The notes under the pieces: model-generated
What the model saw: the letters and a program-made list of their open reading frames with translations, nothing else
The model's database searches: none
What the model was told of the DNA's origin: nothing
Source: Neoactinobaculum massilliense
GTDB lineage: Bacteria > Actinomycetota > Actinomycetes > Actinomycetales > Actinomycetaceae
DNA: 64,000 nt
Direction of reading: 5' to 3'
Assembly: GCF_900604955.1 (NCBI RefSeq)
Contig: NZ_UWPE01000001.1
Location: 372,001-436,000 of the forward strand
Translations under genes and position numbers: made by a program
Part shown: piece by piece, positions 53,307 through 61,617 of the stretch
Numbering within the stretch: position 1 is the first letter of the stretch
Layout of the letters: every line of letters begins with the position of its first letter

Positions 53307-55096
53307 GGGCGGGGGCGTCGTCGCCCCGGGATACGCCACGAAACGCGTCACGCTACGCCGCGGAAAACCTCTCCCCGGCTTTCCCGCAGCGTGCCGCGTG
53401 GGGAACGGCGCGCTCCCTGAGGGCCTGGCAGGCGGAGGCGCTGGATCTCTACCTGCGTGAGAATCCACAGGACTTCCTGACCGTTGCTACCCCGGGCGCC
53501 GGGAAAACCACGTTCGCACTGCGCATTGCCACCGAACTGCTGGCACGTCAGGTGGTGGAGCGCGTCACCGTGGTGTGCCCCACGGAGCATCTGAAAACGC
53601 AGTGGGCCATGTCCGCTTCGCGGGTGGGGCTGCAGCTGGACCCCGATTTCACCAATGCGCAGCGGGTGGAGGCGGAGTTTTTCAAGGGTGTGTGCGTCAC
53701 CTACGCCCAGGTGGCCGCGAATCCGGAGCTGCACCGTGCGCGCACGAAGCATGCGCCCACGCTGGTGATCCTCGACGAGGTGCACCATGGCGGCGACGCG
53801 CTCTCCTGGGGCGACGCGATTCGGCGAGCCTTCACGCCCGCTACGCGCCGGCTCTCGCTCACCGGCACCCCGTTCCGTTCGGATACATCCCAGATTCCCT
53901 TTGTCACCTATGAACCGGACGGATACGGCACCCTGCGCTCGAAGGCCGATTATGCCTACGGTTACGGGGATGCGCTCAAGGACGGTGTGGTGCGCCCCGT
54001 TCTCTTCATGTCCTACTCCGGCCACATGCAGTGGCAGACAAAACAGGGGGACGTGGTCGAGGCAACGCTCGGCGAGCCGCTCACCAAGGACATGACCAAG
54101 CAGGCCTGGCGCACCGCGCTGGATCCGCACGGGCAGTGGATCCCGTCCGTGCTCGGCGCCGCCAACGATCGGCTCTCGGTGGTGCGGCAGACGGTTCACG
54201 ATGCCGCCGGCCTTGTCATCGCCTCCAATCAGACCAACGCGCGCGCCTATGCGGATACGCTCGCCGCGATCACGGGCGAGTATCCGGCTGTGGTGCTCTC
54301 TGATGATGCGGGCGCGAACGATCGTATTGAACGGTTCACGGAGGGGACCTCCCGCTGGATGGTGGCCGTGCGCATGGTGTCCGAGGGTGTGGATATTCCG
54401 CGTCTCGCCGTGGGCGTGTACGCCACGTCGGCCTCCACGCCGCTGTTTTTCGCGCAGGCGATCGGACGTTTTGTTCGTGTACGACGCCGTGGTGAGACCG
54501 CCACGGTATTCCTTCCCTCGGTGCCGAACCTGTTGCAGCTGGCCTCCGAAATGGAGAAGGAGCGCGACCACGCCATCGCGAAAAAGTCCGCACCGGACGG
54601 ACTCGATGACGCACTCATAGAGGCGGCGAATCGCGAGGAATCCGCGGAGGATCAGCTAGCGCTTCCCGGTTTCCAAGCGTTGGAGAGTGGGGCGTCCTTT
54701 GATCGCGCTCTGTTCGACGGCGGTGAGTTCGGCTTTGGTGGAGAGGTCGGGAGCGAGGAGGAGATGGACTTCCTGGGCATACCCGGCCTCCTGGAGCCAG
54801 ACCAGGTGAAAACCCTCCTGGCCCACCATCAAACTGAACAGACCCGGCGGCAGGCCGCGAAATCACGCGGCGCCGAGAAAGCCGGGGCACCCAGCGAAAT
54901 TCAACGCCGCCGGAAAGTACGCAAGGAACTCTCCTCCCTGGTGTCCGCCTACGCCGCCAAATCGGGTGAGGCGCATGCCAAAATCCACGTAGATCTGCGG
55001 CGTGCCTGCGGTGGGCCCGAGGTTGCGCGGGCCTCCGCGGATCAGATCCAGGAACGGATTGACAAACTGCGCGGTTGGTTCGTGGGACGCAAATGA
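53303..55096 (+). CDS. SF2 DEAD/DEAH-type helicase
   Basis: A 597-residue ATP-dependent helicase. Walker A is TVATPGAGKTTFAL and the DEAH-like motif is ILDEVHHGGD. SLTGTPFRSDT gives motif III, and a C-terminal helicase domain follows (VRMVSEGVDIPRLAVGVYAT, FAQAIGRFVRVRRRGETA). The layout is that of restriction-type or RapA-like SF2 enzymes; no nuclease is fused. Start at the GTG that overlaps the DUF3039 stop. The same pair is found in many actinobacteria and may act together in DNA repair. Confidence 0.9.
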   Translation: MRAGASSPRDTPRNASRYAAENLSPAFPQRAAWGTARSLRAWQAEALDLYLRENPQDFLTVATPGAGKTTFALRIATELLARQVVERVTVVCPTEHLKTQWAMSASRVGLQLDPDFTNAQRVEAEFFKGVCVTYAQVAANPELHRARTKHAPTLVILDEVHHGGDALSWGDAIRRAFTPATRRLSLTGTPFRSDTSQIPFVTYEPDGYGTLRSKADYAYGYGDALKDGVVRPVLFMSYSGHMQWQTKQGDVVEATLGEPLTKDMTKQAWRTALDPHGQWIPSVLGAANDRLSVVRQTVHDAAGLVIASNQTNARAYADTLAAITGEYPAVVLSDDAGANDRIERFTEGTSRWMVAVRMVSEGVDIPRLAVGVYATSASTPLFFAQAIGRFVRVRRRGETATVFLPSVPNLLQLASEMEKERDHAIAKKSAPDGLDDALIEAANREESAEDQLALPGFQALESGASFDRALFDGGEFGFGGEVGSEEEMDFLGIPGLLEPDQVKTLLAHHQTEQTRRQAAKSRGAEKAGAPSEIQRRRKVRKELSSLVSAYAAKSGEAHAKIHVDLRRACGGPEVARASADQIQERIDKLRGWFVGRK

Positions 55097-55132
55097 CGGG
55101 CACGCGGCCCCGTGGCCGGGGCCACGCTGCGC

Positions 55133-56467
55133 CTAATCCACGCGTTCCATAAGCGTGGGAATACCGGGTTCGCCGGCGGAGAGGCGCCAGGCGTCGTCGG
55201 GCAGCTCACGGCGGGAGGCGGTGTGACGTGCGCGTGCCTGTTCCAATCCGGCGCGCCCACCAAACTGCTCATTGATTACGCCACGGTCAATGAGCTTCAC
55301 CTGAAGTGGCCGGGCTCCGCGTTCGGCGAGGGCTTGCTGGCCCTTCTCCCAGGAATCGCAGGAAAGCACCAGTTCCTCGGAAACGCGCTCGCCGCGGGAG
55401 AGGCGGCCTGCCACCTTAAAGCCGCCGACACCCGCCTTACCGGCGCTCCGCTTGGCTACCGGAACCACGGTGCCCGCCGCGTTTTCGCGCGCCACCATCT
55501 TGTACACCATCTCCGCGGTGGGTACCCCGCTGCCGGTCACCAGTCGGGTACCAACGCCGTATCCGTCCACCGGGGCGGACCCGAGTGCCGCCAGCGCGTA
55601 CTCGTCCAGATCATTGGTCACCGTGATCTTCGTGGAGGTTGCCCCCAGTGCGTCAAGCTGTCCGCGCACCTTGAAGGCACCGGCCACCAGATCACCGGAA
55701 TCCACACGGATGGCACCCAGCTTCCCGCCGGCCGCCTCCGCTGCCCGCACCGCGTGCTCCACACCCTGCTCCGTGTCATAGGTATCCACCAGCAGTGTGG
55801 TGCCCGTGCCCATCGCCTTGATTTGAGCGCTAAAGGCGTCCATTTCCGTATCGTGAAGCAGCGTGAAGGCGTGGGCGGAGGTGCCGGAAACGGGGATGCC
55901 GTAGAGGCGCCCGGCCTCCAAATCTGAGGTGCCCACGAATCCCGCCACGTAGGCGGCGCGGGCCGCGGCCACAGCCGCGCCCTCGTGGGCGCGGCGCGCG
56001 CCGAAATCAACGCACGGGCGGCCGTGAGCGGCCGCCGTCATGCGAGAGGCCGCGGTGGCTACCGCCGAATCGTGGTTGAGTACGGACAGAAGAAGCGTTT
56101 CCAGCAGGCAGCATTCGGCGAACGTGCCGGTGGCCGTGAGGATCGGGGAGCCGGGGAAGTAGAGTTCTCCCTCCGCATATCCGTACAGATTCCCGGAGAA
56201 GTGATAGCTGGACAGGTAGTCCAGCATGTGCTCGCTCACCACGTGTGCGCTGCGCAGGTAGGCGATCTCTTCGTCAGTGAAGTGAAAATCCTGCAGCTGG
56301 TCGATGATGCGCCCGATGCCCGCTACCACGCCGTAGCGGCGCCCGCCGGGTAGCCGCCGCGCGAACACCTCGAACACGCACCGGCGGGAGGCCGTGCCGT
56401 CCTGGAGTGCGGCATCAACCATGGTCAGCTCATACATGTCGGTGAGCAGTGCCGTTGAATGTGTCAT
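55133..56467 (-). CDS. pncB: Nicotinate phosphoribosyltransferase
   Basis: A 444-residue enzyme of NAD salvage that joins nicotinate and PRPP. Visible stretches are LLTDMYELTMVDAALQDG at the N terminus, DFGARRAHEGAA, FVGTSDLEAGRLYGIPVSGT (His/Ser region) and IRVDSGDLVAGAFKV. Start at 56467, 7 nt after a TACGAT box; an ATG three codons earlier lies inside that box. It is divergent from clpS, in the same arrangement as in mycobacteria. Confidence 0.94.
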   Translation of the reverse strand: MTHSTALLTDMYELTMVDAALQDGTASRRCVFEVFARRLPGGRRYGVVAGIGRIIDQLQDFHFTDEEIAYLRSAHVVSEHMLDYLSSYHFSGNLYGYAEGELYFPGSPILTATGTFAECCLLETLLLSVLNHDSAVATAASRMTAAAHGRPCVDFGARRAHEGAAVAAARAAYVAGFVGTSDLEAGRLYGIPVSGTSAHAFTLLHDTEMDAFSAQIKAMGTGTTLLVDTYDTEQGVEHAVRAAEAAGGKLGAIRVDSGDLVAGAFKVRGQLDALGATSTKITVTNDLDEYALAALGSAPVDGYGVGTRLVTGSGVPTAEMVYKMVARENAAGTVVPVAKRSAGKAGVGGFKVAGRLSRGERVSEELVLSCDSWEKGQQALAERGARPLQVKLIDRGVINEQFGGRAGLEQARARHTASRRELPDDAWRLSAGEPGIPTLMERVD

Positions 56468-56474
56468 ACGAAGC

Positions 56475-56480
56475 ATCGTA
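56475..56480 (-). promoter_or_regulatory. -10 box TACGAT before pncB
   Basis: On the minus strand TACGAT, 7 nt, then ATG; no ribosome site. Confidence 0.4.
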
Positions 56481-56524
56481 GTCCGGCTACGTGATACGGC
56501 GCGGTTTTCGTCGGAGGCGGGCCC

Positions 56525-56530
56525 TACACT
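56525..56530 (+). promoter_or_regulatory. -10 box TACACT of leaderless clpS
   Basis: TACACT, 7 nt, then the clpS ATG; no ribosome site. Confidence 0.45.
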
Positions 56531-56537
56531 GGACGCT

Positions 56538-56996
56538 ATGAGCGAACCGAATGACACCGGCCCCACACGCGCGCGGCTCTCCGAACCTCGGCTCGCCGCG
56601 GCGCGCGGGATCCTCGCCGCCTCGAACTATGCCGCGCCGTCAAACACGCCGGTGCGGGCGTCGTCGTCGGAACCGCCCCGGCAATCCGAAGAACAACCTT
56701 CGCCGCAGGCAATGCGCTCCGCTCCTGGCGAATTCGCGGCCGCCCGCCCCGTGTCGGTGGAGAGTACACCGTGGGTCACCGTGGTGCACAACGATCCCGT
56801 GACGCTCATGAACTATGTGGTGTGGGTTTTTGAGGATTATTTCCACCTGCCCACAGCCCGTGCTCAGGACCTCATGATGGAGATTCATACCCGGGGCCGG
56901 GCGGTGGTGTCCCGTGGAGCTCGTGAGGCGATGGAAACGGATGCGCATGCGCTCCACGTGTACGGGCTATGGGCCACCATTGAGGAGGAGCAATGA
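56538..56996 (+). CDS. clpS: ATP-dependent Clp protease adaptor ClpS, N-terminally extended
   Basis: A 152-residue N-degron adaptor that delivers substrates to ClpAP/ClpCP. The core (about 73-150) has PWVTVVHNDPVTLMNYVV, the Met that gates the N-degron pocket, and MMEIHTRGRAVVSRGAREAM. About 70 extra residues at the N terminus are Pro/Ala/Ser-rich and basic, and look disordered; family members usually have about 20. A later ATG at 56712 would give a near-normal length but lacks a ribosome site. The stop overlaps the DUF2017 start in ATGA. Confidence 0.9.
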   Translation: MSEPNDTGPTRARLSEPRLAAARGILAASNYAAPSNTPVRASSSEPPRQSEEQPSPQAMRSAPGEFAAARPVSVESTPWVTVVHNDPVTLMNYVVWVFEDYFHLPTARAQDLMMEIHTRGRAVVSRGAREAMETDAHALHVYGLWATIEEEQ

Positions 56997-57637
56997 GGCC
57001 ATTTCAGGTGGCGCGCGGCGGATACGTGGCGCAGGCGGACGCGATGGAACGGCGGCTGATCCGCGGACTGGCGCTAGACGTGATGCAGATGCTGGGCTAC
57101 ACCCAGGAAGATTTCGCGTCCCATGCAGATGAGGACGAAGCGGAGGTGCTAGCCGCCTATGAGTCCGAATTTGAGCCGGGCGTGCCCGCCTCGCCGTTTA
57201 CCGATGAGGCGGTCCACCGTCTACTCCCCGATATGTCCGATGATCCACTCCTGGCGGGGGACCTGCGGGATCTCACGCAGCACTCCATTGCCCAGCAGAA
57301 GGCGGAAAACCTGGACACGTTCGTAAGCGCGCTGGAAGCGGCCACCGTCTGGACGGACGGGGAGAAGCGTCTCGAGGCCACCGTGTGGGTGCCCAATGAG
57401 GAGGCGCGCGCCGCAGCCACGGCACTCAACGATATTCGGCTGGTGCTCGCCACACGGCTGGGTATCACAGATGAGGCCGATGAGCTGGCGGCGCAGGAGC
57501 GTGCCTCCGTCTACCTTGGACCCGATGGGCTCACCATCACCTCGACGGATGAACTCATGGTGGTGGCCTACACAATGGTGACCTGGTGGCAGGATTCACT
57601 GTTGCGCGCCATTCGGAACAAGGAATTGCGCGGCTAG
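56993..57637 (+). CDS. DUF2017 protein
   Basis: A 214-residue all-alpha protein of DUF2017, a family found downstream of clpS in actinobacteria. It opens MRPFQVARGGYVAQADAMERRLIRGLALDV and ends LVVAYTMVTWWQDSLLRAIRNKELRG. The role is unknown; co-translation with clpS suggests a role with Clp proteolysis. Its stop TAG is the beginning of the -10 box of murI. Confidence 0.88.
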   Translation: MRPFQVARGGYVAQADAMERRLIRGLALDVMQMLGYTQEDFASHADEDEAEVLAAYESEFEPGVPASPFTDEAVHRLLPDMSDDPLLAGDLRDLTQHSIAQQKAENLDTFVSALEAATVWTDGEKRLEATVWVPNEEARAAATALNDIRLVLATRLGITDEADELAAQERASVYLGPDGLTITSTDELMVVAYTMVTWWQDSLLRAIRNKELRG

Positions 57638-57640
57638 CCT
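57635..57640 (+). promoter_or_regulatory. -10 box TAGCCT of leaderless murI, overlapping a stop codon
   Basis: TAGCCT, 6 nt (GGAAGC), then the murI ATG. The TAG is the DUF2017 stop codon. Confidence 0.45.
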
Positions 57641-57646
57641 GGAAGC

Positions 57647-58474
57647 ATGGATTCACGGCCAATTGGCATCTTTGACTCGGGCGTAGGCGGCCTCACGGTG
57701 GCGCATGCGATTATGGAAAAGATGCCGGGTGAGGCCATCACGTTTATTGGCGATACCGCCCACAGTCCCTATGGCACTAAGCCCATCGCGGAGGTGCGGC
57801 GCCTGGCCCTGGACATCATGGACCGCCTGGTGGCCTCCAATGTGAAAATGCTGGTGATCGCCTGTAATACGGCCACGGCGGCGGCGTTGGCGGATGCTCG
57901 GGAACGCTACCGGGATCGGCTCGGCATTCCCGTTGTGGAGGTGATTCGGCCGGCCGTACGCCGCGCTATCCGCACCACCCAGACCGGCCGGGTGGGCGTT
58001 ATTGCCACGCCTGCCACCATCAAGTCGGGTTCCTATCAGGATGCGTTCGCGGCCGCTGATATCCAACTGTGTACCCAGGCCTGCCCGGCCTTTGTGGAAC
58101 TGGCAGAATCCGGCGTCACCGCCGGGCCGGACGTGGAGCGTGTGGCTGAGGAATACCTTAGGCCCGTCCGCGATTTCGGGGTGGATACGCTGGTGCTGGG
58201 GTGCACCCACTATCCGCTGCTGTCCGGCGTCATCTCCTACACGATGGGGGAGGACGTCACTCTGGTGACATCCTCCGAAGAGACAGCCAAGGACGTGTAC
58301 CGCACTCTCGCCTCCCACAAGCTGTTCTCCGACGCGTCCGTGGGCGGTACCACGGTGGACGCCTCTCAGCTGCGTTTCTATACCACCGGCGATCCGGCTC
58401 AATTTGGCCGGCTCGCACGCAGATTCGTCGGCCCGGAAGTAGGCCGTGCCCGTTCAGCAAAGGAGCTGGAGTGA
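57647..58474 (+). CDS. murI: Glutamate racemase
   Basis: A 275-residue racemase making D-glutamate for peptidoglycan. The two catalytic Cys stand in VIACNTATAAAL (about 75) and LVLGCTHYPLL (about 186). The N terminus shows GIFDSGVGGLTVAHAIME and the substrate loop GDTAHSPYGTKP. Its stop overlaps the next gene in GTGA. Confidence 0.96.
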   Translation: MDSRPIGIFDSGVGGLTVAHAIMEKMPGEAITFIGDTAHSPYGTKPIAEVRRLALDIMDRLVASNVKMLVIACNTATAAALADARERYRDRLGIPVVEVIRPAVRRAIRTTQTGRVGVIATPATIKSGSYQDAFAAADIQLCTQACPAFVELAESGVTAGPDVERVAEEYLRPVRDFGVDTLVLGCTHYPLLSGVISYTMGEDVTLVTSSEETAKDVYRTLASHKLFSDASVGGTTVDASQLRFYTTGDPAQFGRLARRFVGPEVGRARSAKELE

Positions 58475-59265
58475 AATTAACGATTATTGGATGCTCGGGG
58501 TCCATGTCAGGGCCCGAATCACCCGCCTCCGGATACCTGGTGGAGGCCACCGGCAACGACGCCGGTACGGGGCGCGATGTTGCGCTCACCCTGGATTTCG
58601 GTCCGGGGGTGATGGGGAAGCTGCTGGCCTACCGCGATCCGGCGCTTCTGGATGCGATGCTCTTTTCTCACCTGCATGCGGATCACTGCGCGGATCTGGT
58701 GGGTATGCAGGTGTACCGGCGCTGGTACCCGGGCGGTGAGGTGCCGCGCGTACCGCTGTATTCGCCACAGGACGGCCGGCGGCGCCTCATCCAGTTGGCC
58801 GACGACGATCCCACGGATACCTACGAGGACGAATTCGATTTCCATCACGTCAATCCGGGCGACAGTTTCGAGGTGGGGCCACTGCACGTGGAGGCCTTCG
58901 CCGCCAACCACACGGTTGAGGCGCTCTGCTACCGAATCACTGGCCCGTCGGACGCGCGGCCGGGAGAGCAGGCCACACTCACGTTCACGGGTGACACGGA
59001 CTACGCGCCTTCCGTGGTGGAGGCCGCGCGGGGTGCGGACACACTGCTGTCCGAGGCGGCCTTCGAGGAGGGCCGAGACACCGTGCGGGGCGTCCACATG
59101 ACGGGGAAGCGGGCGGGCGAGTTGGCACGCTCGGCCGGCGTGCGCGACCTCCTGCTTACCCACCTGCAGCCCTGGACGGATCCCGACGAAGTGGTGACCG
59201 AGGCGCGCGGCGCGTTCAGTGGACGCGTAACGGCCGTGCGCGCGGGACAGACGTACCGGATCTAG
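58471..59265 (+). CDS. MBL-fold phosphodiesterase (Rv1339-like)
   Basis: A 264-residue metallo-beta-lactamase-fold enzyme. The metal motif HLHADH is in FSHLHADHCADL; further ligands are in AANHTVEAL, TGDTDYAPS and HLQPWTD. Its place between murI and rph is that of Rv1339 of M. tuberculosis, which has been reported to be an atypical class II cAMP phosphodiesterase. Cyclic-nucleotide hydrolysis is thus the best guess, not proven here. GTG start with AAAGGAG upstream. Confidence 0.9.
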   Translation: MKLTIIGCSGSMSGPESPASGYLVEATGNDAGTGRDVALTLDFGPGVMGKLLAYRDPALLDAMLFSHLHADHCADLVGMQVYRRWYPGGEVPRVPLYSPQDGRRRLIQLADDDPTDTYEDEFDFHHVNPGDSFEVGPLHVEAFAANHTVEALCYRITGPSDARPGEQATLTFTGDTDYAPSVVEAARGADTLLSEAAFEEGRDTVRGVHMTGKRAGELARSAGVRDLLLTHLQPWTDPDEVVTEARGAFSGRVTAVRAGQTYRI

Positions 59266-59276
59266 CGTCGGGCATG

Positions 59277-59308
59277 TGTACGACGCCGTCAGCGACCGAC
59301 GTCGTACA
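59277..59308. repeat. Inverted repeat TGTACGACG / CGTCGTACA
   Basis: Arms at 59277-59285 and 59300-59308 around 14 nt, 11 nt after the phosphodiesterase stop. Each arm is half of the dispersed palindrome, so this looks like two copies of the family facing each other. Confidence 0.6.
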
Positions 59309-59368
59309 AAGCCTCGGCGTGCCCGCCGGGGCGTGTAGCGTTCGAGGCTAGCGGACAGTGGCGCGCGC

Positions 59369-59374
59369 TAGGCT
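59369..59374 (+). promoter_or_regulatory. -10 box TAGGCT of leaderless rph
   Basis: TAGGCT, 6 nt (CGGGGC), then the rph ATG; no ribosome site. Confidence 0.5.
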
Positions 59375-59380
59375 CGGGGC

Positions 59381-60151
59381 ATGACTTGGAATCGAAAAGA
59401 TGGGCGCGCCGTCGACGAGATGCGCCCCGTATCCATCACCCGCCACTACTTCGACGCCGGCGAGGGCAGTGTGCTGGTCACCTTCGGGAACACCACGGTG
59501 CTGTGCGTCGCCTCCTTCGAAGAGGGTGTGCCGCGGTGGCGCAAGGGAACGGGCAAGGGTTGGGTGACGGCGGAATACGCGATGCTACCGCGCGCCACCA
59601 ATTCACGCTCCGCCCGCGAATCCGTCAAGGGCAAGGTAGGCGGGCGCACCCATGAAATCTCGCGGCTTGTGGGACGTGCGCTGCGCGGCGTCGTGCGCTT
59701 GGACAAGCTGGGAGAAAACACCATCACCCTGGACTGCGATGTGCTTCAGGCGGACGGCGGGACTCGTACGGCGTCGATCACCGGCGCCTTCGTGGCGCTC
59801 GCGGATGCGATCAACTGGGCGGTGGGGCAGCGAATTCTCGCTCCGGCGGAGGTTCTCACGGACACGGTCTCCGCGATCTCCGTGGGGGTGGTGGATGGAC
59901 ATCCGGTGCTGGATCTTCCCTACGAGGAGGATTCTCGCGCGGATACGGACATGAACGTGGTGGCCACGGGCGGGACAGGTAAATACATCGAGGTGCAGGG
60001 CACCGCGGAGCGGGATCCGTACTCCCGGCAAACGCTCGGTACGCTGCTGGACCTGGCGGATAAGGGTAATGCGCAGCTGGCGGCTATTCAGCGTGACGCG
60101 CTGTTCGGCGAGAACGCGATTCGGGCCGGATTGATTGGAGGAATCAAGTGA
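59381..60151 (+). CDS. rph: Ribonuclease PH
   Basis: A 256-residue phosphorolytic 3'-5' exoribonuclease that trims tRNA 3' ends. Conserved stretches are [31 protein letters not shown] (Arg pair for phosphate), [20 protein letters not shown] and [17 protein letters not shown] with the catalytic Asp residues. Because tmRNA here lacks an encoded CCA, 3'-end processing matters. It overlaps rdgB in GTGA. Confidence 0.96.
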   Translation: MTWNRKDGRAVDEMRPVSITRHYFDAGEGSVLVTFGNTTVLCVASFEEGVPRWRKGTGKGWVTAEYAMLPRATNSRSARESVKGKVGGRTHEISRLVGRALRGVVRLDKLGENTITLDCDVLQADGGTRTASITGAFVALADAINWAVGQRILAPAEVLTDTVSAISVGVVDGHPVLDLPYEEDSRADTDMNVVATGGTGKYIEVQGTAERDPYSRQTLGTLLDLADKGNAQLAAIQRDALFGENAIRAGLIGGIK

Positions 60152-60783
60152 GCACGCAGCAAGCGGGGGCGGCCGGGGCCGTCAAGATTCTCCTGGCCAC
60201 GCACAGTGCCGGGAAAGTAGCGGAACTGAAGGAGCTCCTTGAGCCGCTACTGCCCGGTATCACCGTGCTCAGCGCGGCCGATGTGAACTTTGCGGAACCG
60301 GTCGAGGACGCGGTGACCTTCGAGGGCAATGCCCTTATCAAGGCGCGTGCGGCCGCCGCGGCCACCGGACTCATAAGCGTGGCCGATGATTCGGGACTGG
60401 TGGTGGATGTGCTTGGGCATGCGCCAGGCGTGTTCTCCGCGCGCTGGTCCGGACACCACGGGGACGACGTGGCCAACTATCAGTTGCTGCTGGCCCAGCT
60501 CTCCGATGTGCCGGACGCGTACCGCACGGCCCGCTTTTTCTGCAGTGCCGTGGTGGTGACGCCCGATGGCCGCGAGGCCACCGCGGGCGGAGAAATGCGA
60601 GGGAAACTATTGCGTCAGCCCCGCGGTACCAATGGATTCGGCTACGATCCGATTTTCCAGCCGGAGGGCGAAACCCGTTCCTCGGCAGAGCTAACGGCCG
60701 AGGAGAAGGACGCCATCTCGCATCGAGGTAAAGCCTTCCGGGCCCTCGCGCCGGAGATTGTGCGGCTGGTGGCAGAAGGATAG
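60148..60783 (+). CDS. rdgB: dITP/XTP pyrophosphatase (RdgB/HAM1)
   Basis: A 211-residue house-cleaning enzyme that hydrolyses non-canonical purine nucleotides (ITP, XTP). It has [17 protein letters not shown], the acidic [39 protein letters not shown] and SHRGKAF. GTG start overlapping rph. Confidence 0.95.
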   Translation: MSTQQAGAAGAVKILLATHSAGKVAELKELLEPLLPGITVLSAADVNFAEPVEDAVTFEGNALIKARAAAAATGLISVADDSGLVVDVLGHAPGVFSARWSGHHGDDVANYQLLLAQLSDVPDAYRTARFFCSAVVVTPDGREATAGGEMRGKLLRQPRGTNGFGYDPIFQPEGETRSSAELTAEEKDAISHRGKAFRALAPEIVRLVAEG

Positions 60784-60787
60784 GCGG

Positions 60788-61327
60788 CTAAATCTCCCCG
60801 AGCTCCGCCAGCGCCCGGCGGAGCAGGGAGGCGTGCCCGGGCGACATCTCCGCCTGCAATTCGGGCGTTTTCACCTCACCCAGCGTGAACCAGGTGAATT
60901 CGAGGGCGTCGTTGCCCGGATTAACGGTGCCATCAATCGGGACAATGTAGGACAGATCCACCCGGTGCTGGCGCGCATCTTGCAAATCTTCGGCGCGCGT
61001 ACCGGGGGTGGGGAAGTACTCCTGCACGGAGAAGGGCGTGATCGAGTGGGGGAGACGCGCCAGCGACAAATTGCCGAGGTCCTTTTCAATGTGGCGGGCG
61101 AGGGCATCCCGGATCGGTTCATGAAACAGCACGCGCCCGGAGGGGAACTCTCGGCTGATCCCCGTCTCATCCACCCGCAGCAGCATCCCAATGCCCGCGC
61201 AGGTGCCGTCGTCGTCCAGACGAATCGGTACCACGTCCACATACACGATCGGTACCTTGCGGCGCACAAATTCGAGGTCCTCGAGCGAGAGCCACGGGCC
61301 CATGTCGGCGGAATCGATCTCACTCAT
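60788..61327 (-). CDS. NUDIX-fold protein (DUF4916), degenerate Nudix box
   Basis: A 179-residue protein of the actinobacterial DUF4916/NUDIX group. The region GRVLFHEPIRDALARHIEKD follows the spacing GX5EX7R of the Nudix box, but the REUXEE core is RHIEKD, so the key Glu residues are partly lost. It may bind rather than cleave a nucleotide. Upstream on the minus strand, CACACT lies 6 nt before the ATG, a weaker example of the leaderless geometry. Convergent with rdgB. Confidence 0.8.
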   Translation of the reverse strand: MSEIDSADMGPWLSLEDLEFVRRKVPIVYVDVVPIRLDDDGTCAGIGMLLRVDETGISREFPSGRVLFHEPIRDALARHIEKDLGNLSLARLPHSITPFSVQEYFPTPGTRAEDLQDARQHRVDLSYIVPIDGTVNPGNDALEFTWFTLGEVKTPELQAEMSPGHASLLRRALAELGEI

Positions 61328-61502
61328 GGGTCCAGTGTGCCAGGATTGGGCGCTAACTCGAGAATTTGTTCGTATACCGGGACGGTGGGATTGCGGCGGC
61401 GATATATCGACCGCCGGACGTCCTTGCCTGTGCCGCAGTACCGCATAGGGGCGCGGGTGGGCGGAATAGCACGGTATGCGTGACCGAGCGCGTTCCCCAG
61501 CC

Positions 61503-61546
61503 GTTTACCCTGAGCATTCCGTCCGTTTACCGTGAATTAACGGTTC
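61503..61546 (+). promoter_or_regulatory. Candidate PHO box: four 11-nt direct-repeat units
   Basis: Units: GTTTACCCTGA (61503), GCATTCCGTCC (61514), GTTTACCGTGA (61525) and ATTAACGGTTC (61536). GTTTACC occurs exactly 22 nt apart, two turns of 11. This is the form of PhoP sites in Streptomyces (GTTCACC units of 11 nt). A TACGAA -10 candidate lies at about 61566. The rest of the 290-nt spacer shows no gene. Confidence 0.6.
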
Positions 61547-61617
61547 GCTCCTAGCTTTTCTGCTGTCTACGAATGGCACCGGGCATCGGTGCTGTCGTTG
61601 GGCAACTAAGGAGCACT

